Positions 52,901-63,445 of a stretch of 64,000 bases of DNA are shown one piece after another; position 1 is the stretch's first letter; each line of letters opens with the position of its first letter. The DNA lies in NCBI GenBank assembly GCA_021229015.1, contig CM037788.1, positions 46,428,497 to 46,492,496 of the forward strand. The letters are read 5' to 3'. The stretch comes from Solen grandis (Eukaryota > Mollusca > Bivalvia > Adapedonta > Solenidae). Below the pieces are notes generated by a model that did not search any database, was not told the DNA's origin, and was given only the letters and a program-made list of their open reading frames with translations. The translations under genes were made by a program, and so were the position numbers.

Positions 52901-55046
52901 TGCTGAAAATTACCATGTTCAAAAGCGTATACTTTACTGTCATAACTCTGAAATTTTCATTATTCTGAACAACTGGCATCATGTCGAAATCATTGAACTA
53001 AAATAAAAATTAAGAAGTATGCTTAAGACGTAACATGACGTCCTTTGACGTCATGACTCAAAATATATGTAGAAATTCTGCAGAACTGCAAACTTTGTAA
53101 GTTTCAACTTTCTATCTCATTCTGAAGCTCTTTAATCCTGAAATGAAATTTTCGGTCCTATGTTCGAATCTTATCAAACCAACAAAACTTCTTTCTTTCG
53201 GAACTACGGTTAGCTGAAAGGATATGCACACCTTAGTTTCAAGATGTACCATCTGTGAAAATTTGAAGAAAATCCGACCATAAATGGCGGCTGTAGAGCA
53301 TGAAAACCATTTTTCCCTATTTTTAGCCCTGACGTCACATGACGTCATAGGGTGCTGATGATGCTTTTGTTCAAAAGCGCATACATTACTGTCATAACTC
53401 TGAAATTTTCATTATTCTGAACAACTGGCATCATGTCGAAATCATTAGCCGTAAATGAAAATTTAGATGTATGCTTATGACGTCACATGACGTCATTTGA
53501 CGTCACGACTCAAAATGTGTTAAGAAATTATGAAGAACTGCAAACTGTGTAAGTTTCAACTTTTATTTCATCCTGAAGCTCTTTAATCCTAAAATGAAAA
53601 TTTCGGTCATATGTTCGAATCTTATTTCAGCCTCAGAACTTCGATCATTCGGAATTTCGGTTAGCTGACAAGATATGCACATCTTAGTTTAAAGATGTAC
53701 CATCTGTGAAAATTTGAAACATATCCGACCATAAATGGCGGCTGTAGAGCGTGAAAACCATTTTTCACTATTTTTAGCTCTGACGTCACATGACGTAATA
53801 GGGTGCTGAGAATTATTATGTTCAAAAGCGTATACTTTACTGTCATAACTCTGAAATTCATTATTCTGAACAACTGGCATCATGTCGAAATCATTGAACT
53901 AAAATAAAATTTAAGAAGTATGCTTATGACGTTACATGACGTCCTTTGACGTTACGACTTAAAATATGTGTAGAAATTCTGCAGAACTGCAAACTGTGTA
54001 AGTTGCAACATTCTATCTCATTCTGAATCTCTCTAATCCTAAAATGAAATTTTCGGTCCTATGTTCGAACCTTATTAAAGCCACAGAACTTTTGTCTTTA
54101 CGGAACTACGGTAAGTTGAAAAGATATGCACACCTTAGTTTCAAGAGGTACCATCTGTGAAAATTTGAAGAAAATTCGACCATAAATGGCGGCTGTATAG
54201 CGTGAAAACCATTTTTCACAATTTTTAGCCCTGACGTCACATGATGTCATAGGGTGCTGATGATGCTTTTGTTCAAAAGCGCATACATTACTGTCATAAC
54301 TCTGAAATTTTCATTATTCTGAACAACTGGCATCATGTCGAAATCATTAGCCTTAAATGAAAATTTAGATGTATGCTTATGACGTCACATGACGTCATAT
54401 GACAACAGGACTCAAAACATATGTAGAAATTCTGCAGAACTGCAAATTGTGTAAGTTTCAACTTTCTATCTCATCCTGAAGCTCTTTTATCCTAAAATGA
54501 AATTTTCGGTCCTATGTTCGAATCTTATTTCAGCCACAGAACTTCGGTCTTTCGGAATTTCGGTTAGCTGACAAGATATGCACACCTTTGTTTCAAGATA
54601 TACTATATGTGAAAATTTGAAGAAAATCCGACCATAAATGATGGCTGTAGAGCGCGAACACTATTTGTTACTATTTTTAGCTGAGACGTCAGGTGACGTC
54701 ATAGGGTGCTGTAGATGCTTTTGTTCAAAAGCGCATACATTCCTGTCATAACTCTGAAATTTTTATTATTCTGAACAACTGGCAACATGTCGAAATCATT
54801 GCGCTAATATGAAAAATAAGAGGTATGCTTATGACGTCATATGACGTCATATGACGTCAGGACTCAAAATATAAGTAGAAATTCTGTAGAACTGCAAACT
54901 TTGTAAGTTTCAACTTTCTATCTCATCCTGAAGCTCTTAAATCCTAAAATGAAATTTTCGGTCCTATGTTCGAATCTTATTTCAGCCACAGAACTTCGGT
55001 CTTTCGGAATTTTGGTTAGCTGATAGGATATGCACACCTTAGTTTC
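50000..55046. repeat. 451-bp satellite array, about 11 copies
   Basis: The marker 'ataaatggcggctgtagagc' recurs at about 50460, 50912, 51362, 51813, 52380, 52826, 53280, 53731, 54182 and 54633, mostly 450-454 bp apart. Each unit carries 'tgttcaaaagcgcatacttt', 'gaactgcaaactgtgtaagt', 'gaattttcggtcctatgttc'-like text, and two clusters of 'gacgtca' words, up to five per unit, many as full TGACGTCA palindromes. About 115 bp of unrelated sequence plus a changed segment interrupts the array at 51895-52260. Minus-strand frames of about 78 codons recur in several units but see the findings. The array runs into the gap. Confidence 0.95.
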
Positions 55047-55146
55047 NNNNNNNNNNNNNNNNNNNNNNNNNNNNNNNNNNNNNNNNNNNNNNNNNNNNNN
55101 NNNNNNNNNNNNNNNNNNNNNNNNNNNNNNNNNNNNNNNNNNNNNN
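55047..55146. other. assembly gap, 100 N
   Basis: Exactly 100 N inside or at the end of the 451-bp satellite. The true array is probably longer than shown. Confidence 0.99.
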
Positions 55147-56286
55147 GAACACATCAGCCTGGACATGATAAGCCTTATATACCGTAATTGTTACAATTCA
55201 TGTCTCTGTAAAATACGTAAGATTTGATTTCATTTAAAAAGACGTTTTATTAAAACTATTTTTTTTAACAAGGGACAAAAACATAAAATAATCAAACATA
55301 TGTCATGGTTACTAACTTTGATTGAATAACAACTTATATATAGTCGACTGCATATTTACAGGATGCATGTTATCCAAACATGAATGATAAAGCATTAAAA
55401 GAACCCCATGCAAATTAATATGAAGGAATTGTGTGTTTTATCACTAAACAATATTACATTTTAATACTTTAACCAAGCACATGCATATAAATGACCTACA
55501 TGTAAAGGGCCTACAAAATAGAAGAGGAATAAATTTAGGCTTTTCATTGGTAATTATATACTTTTATATACTTTGCTAAATTCCCATTGGTCATTGTAAA
55601 ATTAGTCAAAAGAAAAGAAAGGAGTTGCGGAAACGAGTAACTTAGATCTCTGTTTGTTTTAAAAGTTGAAGTTTTCTTCCCCTGCGAACGATTTGTCCCG
55701 AACAGTAAGACACTGCACCTTTTTAAGGTAAACTGAAAGAGTAGAACGCTAAAAAAATAGGAAACACATAGATTTCGGAATTGATTGTTCAACCCTGACA
55801 GATCCTATATTCAACAGAAACGTAACATCCTATTTCGTTTTGTAGCCCGCGAAACGAAGTCAAATGCGCAGATGTTTTAAGGCTGTAAGTGTCTACCAAG
55901 ATTGTACGTATTATTTGGATCCGTGGTATTACAAAAAGCTGCATTGACACAGGAATTACACAACTATGAAACCAACAATAAAATCTATTACATGTTAAAC
56001 CATTCAGACACTAATCATCAAGCTGGTTCCCACGACCGAGTATCTTTTTTAAAGATATTTCTTGTTACAAACAAACGTTGTTTCCCCCATTTAAAAAAAA
56101 ACAATTTCAAACTTGAAAATCAAACCCCGGCATGGCGGCCATGTTTGTACACCATGTTACTGCACGAGGCAGCCCTCCATCCTCGGCGAAACTGCTTTTT
56201 TCCACACCCGGTTGTGTAGAAATCAACGGAAAACTATATTAAAACATTTTGAATGAACTTTTTGTCTAGGCACGGATCCCTTGTAC
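55147..56286. other. noncoding; possible CpG promoter at its right end
   Basis: AT-rich and empty except 56110-56215, which holds 'catggcggccatg' (YY1-like, palindromic) and a CpG-richer stretch. On the minus strand an ATG there opens only a short frame. No exon called. Confidence 0.3.
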
Positions 56287-56465
56287 TGAGGTTTAATATC
56301 TCACCGACACTATTTCACTCATTTGGGGGCGCCTGTCTACATGATGCAGATACAGTACATAAAGATAGGATACCTCGCCCTGCCTTATAGACGCGACCGG
56401 GGATCAAACCCACAACTTCCTGATCACGGAGCAGGCGTCTAACCTGTTGGCCACTGGGACCAGTC
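56287..56465 (-). mobile_element. tRNA-derived SINE, family S1, internally shortened
   Basis: Tail side 'tgaggtttaatatctcaccg', 'tttcactcatttggg'; head side 'cgaccggggatcaaaccca', 'ggccactgggaccagtc' (complement). The central body is deleted. Confidence 0.85.
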
Positions 56466-56515
56466 ACCAATTCATGATTAACGTAATGTAAAACGAGCAT
56501 TCACGCTCAAGACCG

Positions 56516-56605
56516 CCCCAGCTGGTTGAGGTGGAAGAGCATCTGCCTCTGGAGCCGGAGGTCGTAGCTTCGACCTCTGACCGCGACACACCCGTACACA
56601 CTAAT
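56516..56605 (+). mobile_element. tRNA-like SINE head, family uncertain
   Basis: 'cagctggttgaggtggaag' and 'gcatctgcctctggagcc' then 'gtcgtagcttcgacctctg' have the spacing of A and B boxes of a tRNA-derived SINE. The B box is imperfect. A loose S1 relative or another family. Confidence 0.5.
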
Positions 56606-56867
56606 GTAGATTCATGAGAAATCAAAATTAAAAACAATACAATTTCTAAATAAATTTATTTGATATCATATTTATATTATGTCACAAACTTTGACCATGC
56701 GTAACCACAATTTGTAAGCATGATAAAATGTATCATAAAATAATCATTACAAGTGTAAGCTAGAATATGATGATGTCAATATACAAACCACCATTTCCTG
56801 TGCTCGAAAGTCATGTCTTTGTTAACATATAACATTTTTTTATCTCAATTCATGGAGGGTCAAATAA

Positions 56868-56926
56868 TTAATTGTCCTCTGCAGACATTATCTCGTCACT
56901 TGAGTCAGTATAACCGTCTTGATGTC
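56868..56926 (-). CDS. candidate short 3'-terminal coding exon
   Basis: After 'tgtgttttaacaag' the minus strand reads, with two overhanging bases, HQDGYTDSSDEIMSAEDN and TAA. The acidic, serine-rich composition is typical of a cytoplasmic C-terminus. AATAAA on the same strand lies about 210 bp downstream (complement near 56656). Short, so chance cannot be excluded. Family not recognised. Confidence 0.35.
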
Positions 56927-57059
56927 CTTGTTAAAACACACACCAATCGACATCGACATCAACTCGACTCATCCATATACCCGTAACACTACAGTCGAGC
57001 AACATGAGGTAAAGTAATGAATGTAAAAAAGAAAAGAAATGAATTTCCAGTGACATATA

Positions 57060-58118
57060 CAGTAAAACCTCGATAATGAGACCACTATTGGGTCCATCTG
57101 AAAGTGGTCTTATTATTGAGTTGGTCTCATTAATGAGTTTGGTCTTTTCATAAATATTTCATTTCAATGTTGATCAAATTCAATACTTGTTTTAATTTGA
57201 TAGATGAAAGAAATATCTCTTGAATCAATTTAATGTTTTTAAAAAGTTTTGTTATGAAATATAATCCTGATTATTTTTATAAAACTTTTTTTCACATTTA
57301 AAATTAAAACCTATGGTCATATCATGCCGATTAAAAGTCTACCCATTTTAAATTTCTCTAATTATCCTATAATTATCAAAGTGATTGCTTATTCAATTGT
57401 TGTAGTAATAAGCTTTTTTTAATTATCCATTTGCCTCCGACTTTTCCCCGTGCTGTTTTGATTCAAGACAATTTCTTTTGAATTTAAAGATCGTAACGTT
57501 TGATTTCAGTTTTAAATCAAAGTCTTTGGAAAGTAGTTATGAAAGTTATTGACTAATATGACGGGATATCTAATTCTATTTTAGTCAAGTTTTCGTGGGA
57601 AGTCTTCGTGCCAATTAACGACTGTCAAAACTTTAGTCAATCGAAACGCGTCACGGTGATTGTTACTGCTAATCTGGGGCAGCTCATCTGGACATATAAC
57701 AAATACTCGTTAGCTTGACAGGAAATACATCCGTAGATCCCAAGATTGCTCTCTGTTACGTAATATTACCCATCTCACCCATTGTTTTCACTCTCCATTG
57801 AATCTTATCTACCGTGTTATCAAAACATCCGAATATCGGCACGTGCGACCTTCACCTGTACCGGAAACCAGATGTCGTAAAATGACAACTTGAATCACCT
57901 TTTTCACAGGACCATCGTTCGCATTATTGAGGTCAAAAGAAGACTAATTTTACGATTTGGTCCAATTTTAGTGGTCTTTTTACGCAATTTTGAGTTGCCC
58001 GCTTTAATGAGGTTCGCGACCATTGAAATATATAGAGAAAAATTCGGGTCCGACAAGATATGCCCGTAATATTGAGTTGGTCGTGATAATGAGTTGGTCG
58101 CAGAGTGAGGTTTTACTG
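57060..58118. mobile_element. TA-flanked inverted-repeat element, 1.06 kb, non-autonomous
   Basis: The left end 'cagtaaaacctcg' and right end 'gaggttttactg' are inverted copies, and TA flanks both sides, as for Tc1/mariner/pogo-type elements; the CAGT...CCTCG start is like pogo/Tigger termini. Subterminal regions repeat 'attgagttggtc' and 'aatgag' words on both sides in inverted arrangement. No transposase frame is present. The interior 57.5-57.9 kb is less AT-rich but not coding. Confidence 0.75.
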
Positions 58119-58257
58119 TATACGAAAACAATTACCGGATATAAAATTGAGTACCAGAATACATAAATAGCCAATATAAAAACGTGATGCATATAATATT
58201 TTTATGAATGTTGTGTCCATAATACGTTCGTACATATCGCCATTGATGGAATAATCG
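58119..58257. other. noncoding spacer
   Basis: No feature seen. Confidence 0.4.
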
Positions 58258-58365
58258 CACTCTTATAAAAGAGGCCGTCAGTCAGCATCCTGACGGTAAG
58301 GACAAAGGATGCCGAAGTCTCGGATTGACGTCATGCACTGTCTCTTCTCCCATTGGATGTATATT
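58258..58365 (+). promoter_or_regulatory. TATA-type core promoter candidate
   Basis: 'tcttataaaagagg' (TATA at about 58263) is followed about 25-30 bp downstream by 'gtcagtcagcatcc', which contains an initiator-like TCAGTC, and then 'CTGACG' plus donor-like 'GTAAGG', as for a very short first exon. A CRE 'tgacgtcat' lies near 58326. No downstream coding exon on the plus strand could be confirmed before 61.47 kb. Prediction only. Confidence 0.35.
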
Positions 58366-59437
58366 ACACTGAAATCGAGAGTTGGGATGGTGAAAATTAA
58401 CTTTTCAATCAATCGTATATCCCCTCAACGGTTCCAGGTATCCATTTCGTTAAACTTCGTAAGAAGAAAAGAATCAGTTTAATTTACTTGTGTTTGTTTC
58501 CTTCACAAAAATGCATGTACACGTTTGTATAATAAGCAATAAAATGGCCAAAACTACGAGGACGACATTTTTACGACTAAGACCAAATTTGTTCGTAAGA
58601 AGTATAGAGAATCGGGCCTCTGAATTGTACCAGTACTTTAGGCCTGCGAATGATTAGTAAAATACCCGCCCGCAGTGGGGATCGAACTAGCTACCTTAGG
58701 ATTCGTTCTTCTCAGTGACGCAATACGAGAATGATGCAAAATTTTAATAATTTCTAATAGTATATTCCAAATGTTCTTTCTTGAATGTACATTACTGTAC
58801 TCTTTCATTATAACTCTAATGAGAAAAAATAAAACTATCACTGAAGGAGATGAAATACCCCATCCCATCCCATCCCATCATTGAATGTAATATGGCCAGC
58901 TATTAGCAATGATTACTGTTATTGAGGGCCAACTTGATCAGCAAAGGGCCCATATGTATGACATCTTAGGATAATTATAAGATTAAAGGATATGATACAA
59001 AATAAAATCAGGTATTGTTATTGTCCTTAGACATGGCACTTCGACTACATGTACTCCCCGTGTATCCAGACTACATTTAAAGTTTGGTACGGACTAATGA
59101 TATGAAGTTTCATCCAGTTCTAGCCAAAGGTTTTGGAGACATAAGTATCGATAAGAATATCTGTATGTATGTACTGATATATTATATCGAAAAAAGGCCA
59201 TACATCCCAAGCAAACGTGCCAACAATATGCGCATTAAGGATTGGTATTGATTCATCCCGTTAAGTTTCATTTGATTCAAGCTTGGATTATGATGATAGT
59301 GTGTACAGGAATATGTATTTATATTATATTGCTAAATCAAAGAGGCATAGCCCTGTGATAAAATATAGAGTAAACAAGAAAAAGGGCCAGAAATGACGAA
59401 TCATAGCAATCAAATGCGCATGTAGACTTATGTTCAT
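58366..59437. other. noncoding, with a decayed tRNA-like stretch
   Basis: 58640-58735 on the minus strand contains 'agttcgatccccactgcggg', a B-box-like phrase, and could be a decayed SINE head. A 'cccatcccatcccatc' run lies at 58859. Otherwise nothing recognised. Confidence 0.35.
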
Positions 59438-59579
59438 GTCCCTGTAATGGTTCCGCTACGTCTTGGACCGCTTAACCTCTACCAAGATAACCAAGTACCC
59501 TAATAAAACATTAGGAAACCTTGGTTATCTCCAATGAAAGGCCATGAGGTCCGAAATGAAGCGGAACCATTACAGGGAC
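59438..59579. mobile_element. 142-bp foldback MITE
   Basis: 'gtccctgtaatggttccgct' at 59438-59457 is exactly the reverse complement of 59560-59579. Inner parts also pair imperfectly ('ccaagataaccaag' with 'cttggttatct'), so almost the whole element folds into one hairpin. No ORF. Superfamily not determined. Confidence 0.85.
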
Positions 59580-60944
59580 TTTACCTTAATACTGAATGAT
59601 ACTTATACTGAACAAGCCTGTGGAATTTCACCTAGTTCAAGCCAGGAGTTTTGTAGATGAAGTGCGGACAAGATTGAGTTTACAGACAGACAGACAGACA
59701 GATGGACAAGCTGATTCCATTATACATCTCCTTTATTGGGGTGGGGATGGGGTATCTCCATGGTTTTCCATAAACTTTTGATTGAAATCATTGTGTATGT
59801 ATATGATTCCAAATGGCTGTTACAACATTATTATTTGGCCAATAATTAACGGTGAATAAACATTAACATTACTTAATGTGAATAGTTACGATCCAAAATC
59901 AATTTTTTATATGTGAAGAGAATCATTTCAGAAAAAGTCGTGGATGGAAAATGACCATTGCTTTTTCGCATGTTTTAATAACATACTTGTAAACAATGAT
60001 TTTCATTATTTTATTCAACAAAATTAACAGAAAAAAATTCAAAATATACTGATTTTCTGATGCAGTAAGTCTCAAAAACGGAAAGCTATTCATATCAAAT
60101 AAGAGATTAAGTATATGAAAAGGGACTTAACTCTGGTTTCTCTTTATAAAACGTCACAAACGAAGAATTCTTTTAAGAACTGACCATGCCGCTATTTTGA
60201 TTTCATTCATAATAAATATAAACAACAAACGAACTTATTAGCACGATGAAGTATCCAGAGATTATATTACCTGTGAAATCTCAATTGCTATCATAAAATT
60301 GCTTAAAATTGTTGTTACAGCTAAGTAAACTCAAGGCCAGCAAACTTTAATTGTAAACATTCCTACAGACTGACCTTGACGTTTTGTTCACAATAAATCG
60401 TGGTGAATTTCGATATGCGTTACATTTGGTTTTCTTTATCTTGATAATCGTTTTATTCACTGTAAAAAAATACCAGATTCCACGGTTAACACCACGTGGC
60501 GTATTTGTCACCCTATGACAACAGTGTCCACTCATGCGATGCGACAGACGGACAGACAAACCCACCCCTCAGACATCTCACAAAAATATATATTTGACAT
60601 ATCAATATCTTTCCTCTGGGGTTTAAACAAACTTAGGCGACATAATTAAACAAGCAGAGACAACAAATGACTGTTTCCTTGAAGACATCTAAAAGTGACG
60701 AAAGTAAATCTTACGTGCCAAAAAACACATTATATATCCATATCTATATTCACAAGAATAAAAGCGGATCAAGGTAAAAACATTGTAGACAAAGTACTAA
60801 AATAAACCATCAGTTTATAATAATCTCCGGATATAATTCAACATGCATTGCCTTTTAATTTACCATAATTGAGTGTTAGATTTATAGACAAGTTTAGTAG
60901 CATGCAACAGAAAAGATATAAATGACACTTGATGTTCTGTTTAC
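59580..60944. other. noncoding, no gene seen
   Basis: AT-rich with a short (gaca)n run near 59687. No exon recognised. Confidence 0.4.
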
Positions 60945-61032
60945 ATCAGGAAACACATGGTAATCTAGGTCCCCAGCCCGCTTGTAGATGACCATCACCA
61001 CACAAAGGATACTGTGTCCCATGTTGTGTTTC
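60945..61032 (-). CDS. candidate coding exon, alternative end of the gene at 61.3 kb
   Basis: After 'ctcacaaaaaag' the minus strand reads, with one overhanging base, KHNMGHSILCVVMVIYKRAG, DLDYHVFPD, ending before donor-like 'GTAAAC'; the frame also continues open for another dozen codons. A short hydrophobic stretch followed by KR suggests the inner end of a membrane helix. It begins in the same phase, and with the same bases GAAACA, as the exon at 61317-61410, which lies upstream on this strand and contains a stop. The two could be alternative exons. The acceptor is weak. Family unknown. Confidence 0.3.
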
Positions 61033-61316
61033 CTTTTTTGTGAGTGAACCATTTGATTGGCAATTTAAAAAAAAGTAAGGAACGCTCGCGGTTATTTTTT
61101 AAGTAACAAATTTGCTAGAAAAATATCAGCATGATTTTAATACATGTACAACCAATTGTCTCATATATTTTTTTAAAAAAAAATAGAGCAATAAACTGTA
61201 AATGAATGTTATTAATTAAATAAATGAACGTTGTAAAAAAAAATGATTGAAGCGAAAAAGAAAGGAGATAGGAGTTGAAAAGACATACTGTGGTTAAGCA
61301 GGATATACAACACGGA

Positions 61317-61410
61317 TTACAAGTAGCTATTGGAGATACCGTTAGTGTTCTCGGTCTCCGAGTTGCCATTAGGGTGATGGGACTTCTCGTACATTTCTTC
61401 TCTCTGTTTC
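61317..61410 (-). CDS. 3'-terminal coding exon, unknown membrane-type protein tail
   Basis: An excellent acceptor ('gttgtctgcatttcag') is followed by G and then KQREEMYEKSHHPNGNSETE and NTNGISNSYL, then TAA at 61317-61319. The hydrophilic, Asn/Ser/Glu-rich tail and mixed codons in AT-rich surroundings look like the cytoplasmic end of a transporter or receptor. ATTAAA on this strand (complement near 61135) could serve as a poly(A) signal. Upstream exons were not found in the remaining 2.6 kb, so they lie outside or in a part I could not read. No family recognised. Confidence 0.55.
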
Positions 61411-61473
61411 CTGAAATGCAGACAACGATATTGTTGCAACTGTTGTTATTTGAACACCTTTGCTCATTCACAG

Positions 61474-61635
61474 CGACTTGGCTTCAAGTTGGACGATCCG
61501 TTGAAAGAGGATGGATTAAATAAAAAAAAAAATGAGGTAGATAATATTAAGTTAGATAAGACACAAGTGAAACAAGTTTTAACACTGTATTACAGAGCAG
61601 GAAACTGGCAAGATATTGTATCGCCGGAATATTAA
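61474..61635 (+). CDS. candidate 3'-terminal exon on plus strand, unknown protein
   Basis: After 'ctttgctcattcacag' the plus strand reads RLGFKLDDPLKEDGLNKKKN, EVDNIKLDKTQVKQVLTLYY, RAGNWQDIVSPEY and TAA, 53 codons in phase 0. The first 18 codons use mixed bases and look coding; the rest is A-rich and lysine-rich and could be chance. If real, it ends 64 bp beyond, and on the opposite strand to, the minus-strand exon at 61317-61410, so the two transcription units would overlap. Confidence 0.3.
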   Translation, partial: RLGFKLDDPLKEDGLNKKKNEVDNIKLDKTQVKQVLTLYYRAGNWQDIVSPEY

Positions 61636-61735
61636 TCGCGGAATATTAATCGAATTAAAATTATTGTATTATTATAGAAAAGAAATCACAGTTTTCTGCT
61701 AAAATGAAGAGTGATTTAGTGTGCAAGTTTATCGA

Positions 61736-61737
<2 letters not shown>

Positions 61738-61768
<31 letters not shown>
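61738..61768. repeat. (CT)n microsatellite
   Basis: About 29 bp of CT, directly before a SINE head. Confidence 0.95.
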
Positions 61769-61771
61769 AAT

Positions 61772-61880
61772 GATTAGAGCGTCCGTCCCGTAACCGAAAC
61801 ATTGTGGGTTTGATCCTGGCCGCGACATGACACAATCGTTGAAAATGGGTGAACATTTCCTATACTTGACGTTCAGCCTA
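61772..61880 (+). mobile_element. SINE S1, head part
   Basis: 'gattagagcgtccgtcccgt' and 'gtgggtttgatcctggccgc' then 'cgacatgacacaatcgt' are the tRNA-like head and start of the body. The A box is partly replaced by the CT run. Confidence 0.75.
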
Positions 61881-62049
61881 ATTTCTATTCATTTATACAG
61901 CAGCTCATCATCAGTATCAGCATCATCAGCACCAGTATCTTCTTCATCAATTTATTTCTTTTGACCTTTCAATATTTTCATGTTGTGTAATGCATGATAT
62001 TACATGTATATTCTCCTGTATCTTCAACAATGGAGGAAATAAAGATTAA

Positions 62050-62190
62050 TGCGTAGTTCCAGAACTGATGGGACACAGTGGCAGGATAATGTGACTGGGT
62101 GTGGCATGATGCCACTGTACATGTATATATCTGTCTGGTATAGGGGATGTTTCAAAATAAATGAAATATTTTCGGTAGGGTTTTAATCCA
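62050..62190 (+). mobile_element. SINE S1, 3' body, degenerate
   Basis: 'gtagttccagaactgatggg', 'ataatgtgactgggtgtggc' and 'aaatgaaatattttcggtag' follow S1 order. Probably the other half of the copy at 61772, separated by 170 bp of inserted sequence, or an independent fragment. Confidence 0.75.
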
Positions 62191-63195
62191 GCGCATGCGC
62201 GTGTTAAAATCTCTTATTTAAAATACAAGCAGCGATACAATAAGCAGTTTTACAATAAATAGCAATAAATAATGCTGTGTAGCTCAAGCCTCGTTACATG
62301 AACATTTTGCATTTAGCTCAAGGGTAGTTTAAAATGTAAAATAGCGTACGCGCACGAAAAATGTGCAAATCTTCCCCAAACCCGTACATGTCCTAAACAT
62401 GTCAATAAAAGCTTTAACGATTTGTCCAGCTACTATAATCACATTTGCTATATTTTGGATCTTTCTGGGTGACGGTTGCTATAGTATAAAGAGTTATCTC
62501 TTATAACTGTAAAAAAAATGCACTGGACGAAAATCATTAATATGGTCACCGCTCGCCCAAATATAATTTCCGTGTAAGATATAACGAGTGTACATGTACA
62601 TGACGTGCTGTAAAGAAGTGTGTTTTTTGTAGGCATGTGCTACATACATCTTTTAATTACAAAACAAAAAAATATGAAAAAGACACAATTACAAAAGCAT
62701 TTAGTGATATAGGTAAGAAGAAAAAAGCTAAGCACCAGATCAGAAACAAACAATTGGCAGGGTAATTTGTCATAAGGCTTTAAAACATATAATGTTATAA
62801 ATATTTAAAGTAAATGAGGTAATGAATACTTCGTTTAAACGATTTGGTATCACAGAGGCATTTTTTTTTTAAAATCCAGATTCCATTCATTCATTTTTCA
62901 TTCATTTATGTTTGACAAAATTGTACAAAATTCAACTTGTTTCAGACTTCATTATATGCATTTGCATATTTTATATCCACCGGGGACGTTATCAAATATA
63001 TCAGACCCAAAGTCTAGTAAGTCTAAAATTCTTTTTTGCTTTCTTAATTTGTCGTTGTGATTAACTGGAGATATTTTTCAAAACCAAAATCAGATATATT
63101 TTATATTTAGAATAATATGTGCATATTGGACTGTTTAGAAGGAAAGCTCTCCATTCTTGGGTATATTTGTCACGTAAACACTACACTACGGGATG
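62191..63195. other. noncoding, no gene seen
   Basis: Starts with an NRF1-like 'gcgcatgcgcg' at 62191-62201 but no exon follows. AT-rich. Confidence 0.4.
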
Positions 63196-63199
63196 GGAA

Positions 63200-63445
63200 A
63201 ACATTGTCTCGACTTCCGACCGCGACATATTTCAGTCGTTAAAAGTGGTATCTATATCTCAATTCTTGGCGCTCAACGTATATACAGGGTAGTGTCAGGA
63301 TAATGTGACTGAGTGTGGTATCATGCCACATGTCTACGGCGTGATACTGCAGTGTGACATCACTTTATCTGTTTCAAGGCGACATAGCCTTCAAGTGACT
63401 GAAATACTGTCGGTGGGCTGTTAAACCCGACAAACAAACAAACAA
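63200..63445 (+). mobile_element. tRNA-derived SINE, family S1
   Basis: 'cgacttccgaccgcgacata', 'cttggcgctcaacgtatata', 'gtgactgagtgtggtatcat', 'gtctacggcgtgatactgca', 'tgactgaaatactgtcggtg', then 'acaaacaaacaaac'. Head partly degraded. Confidence 0.9.
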
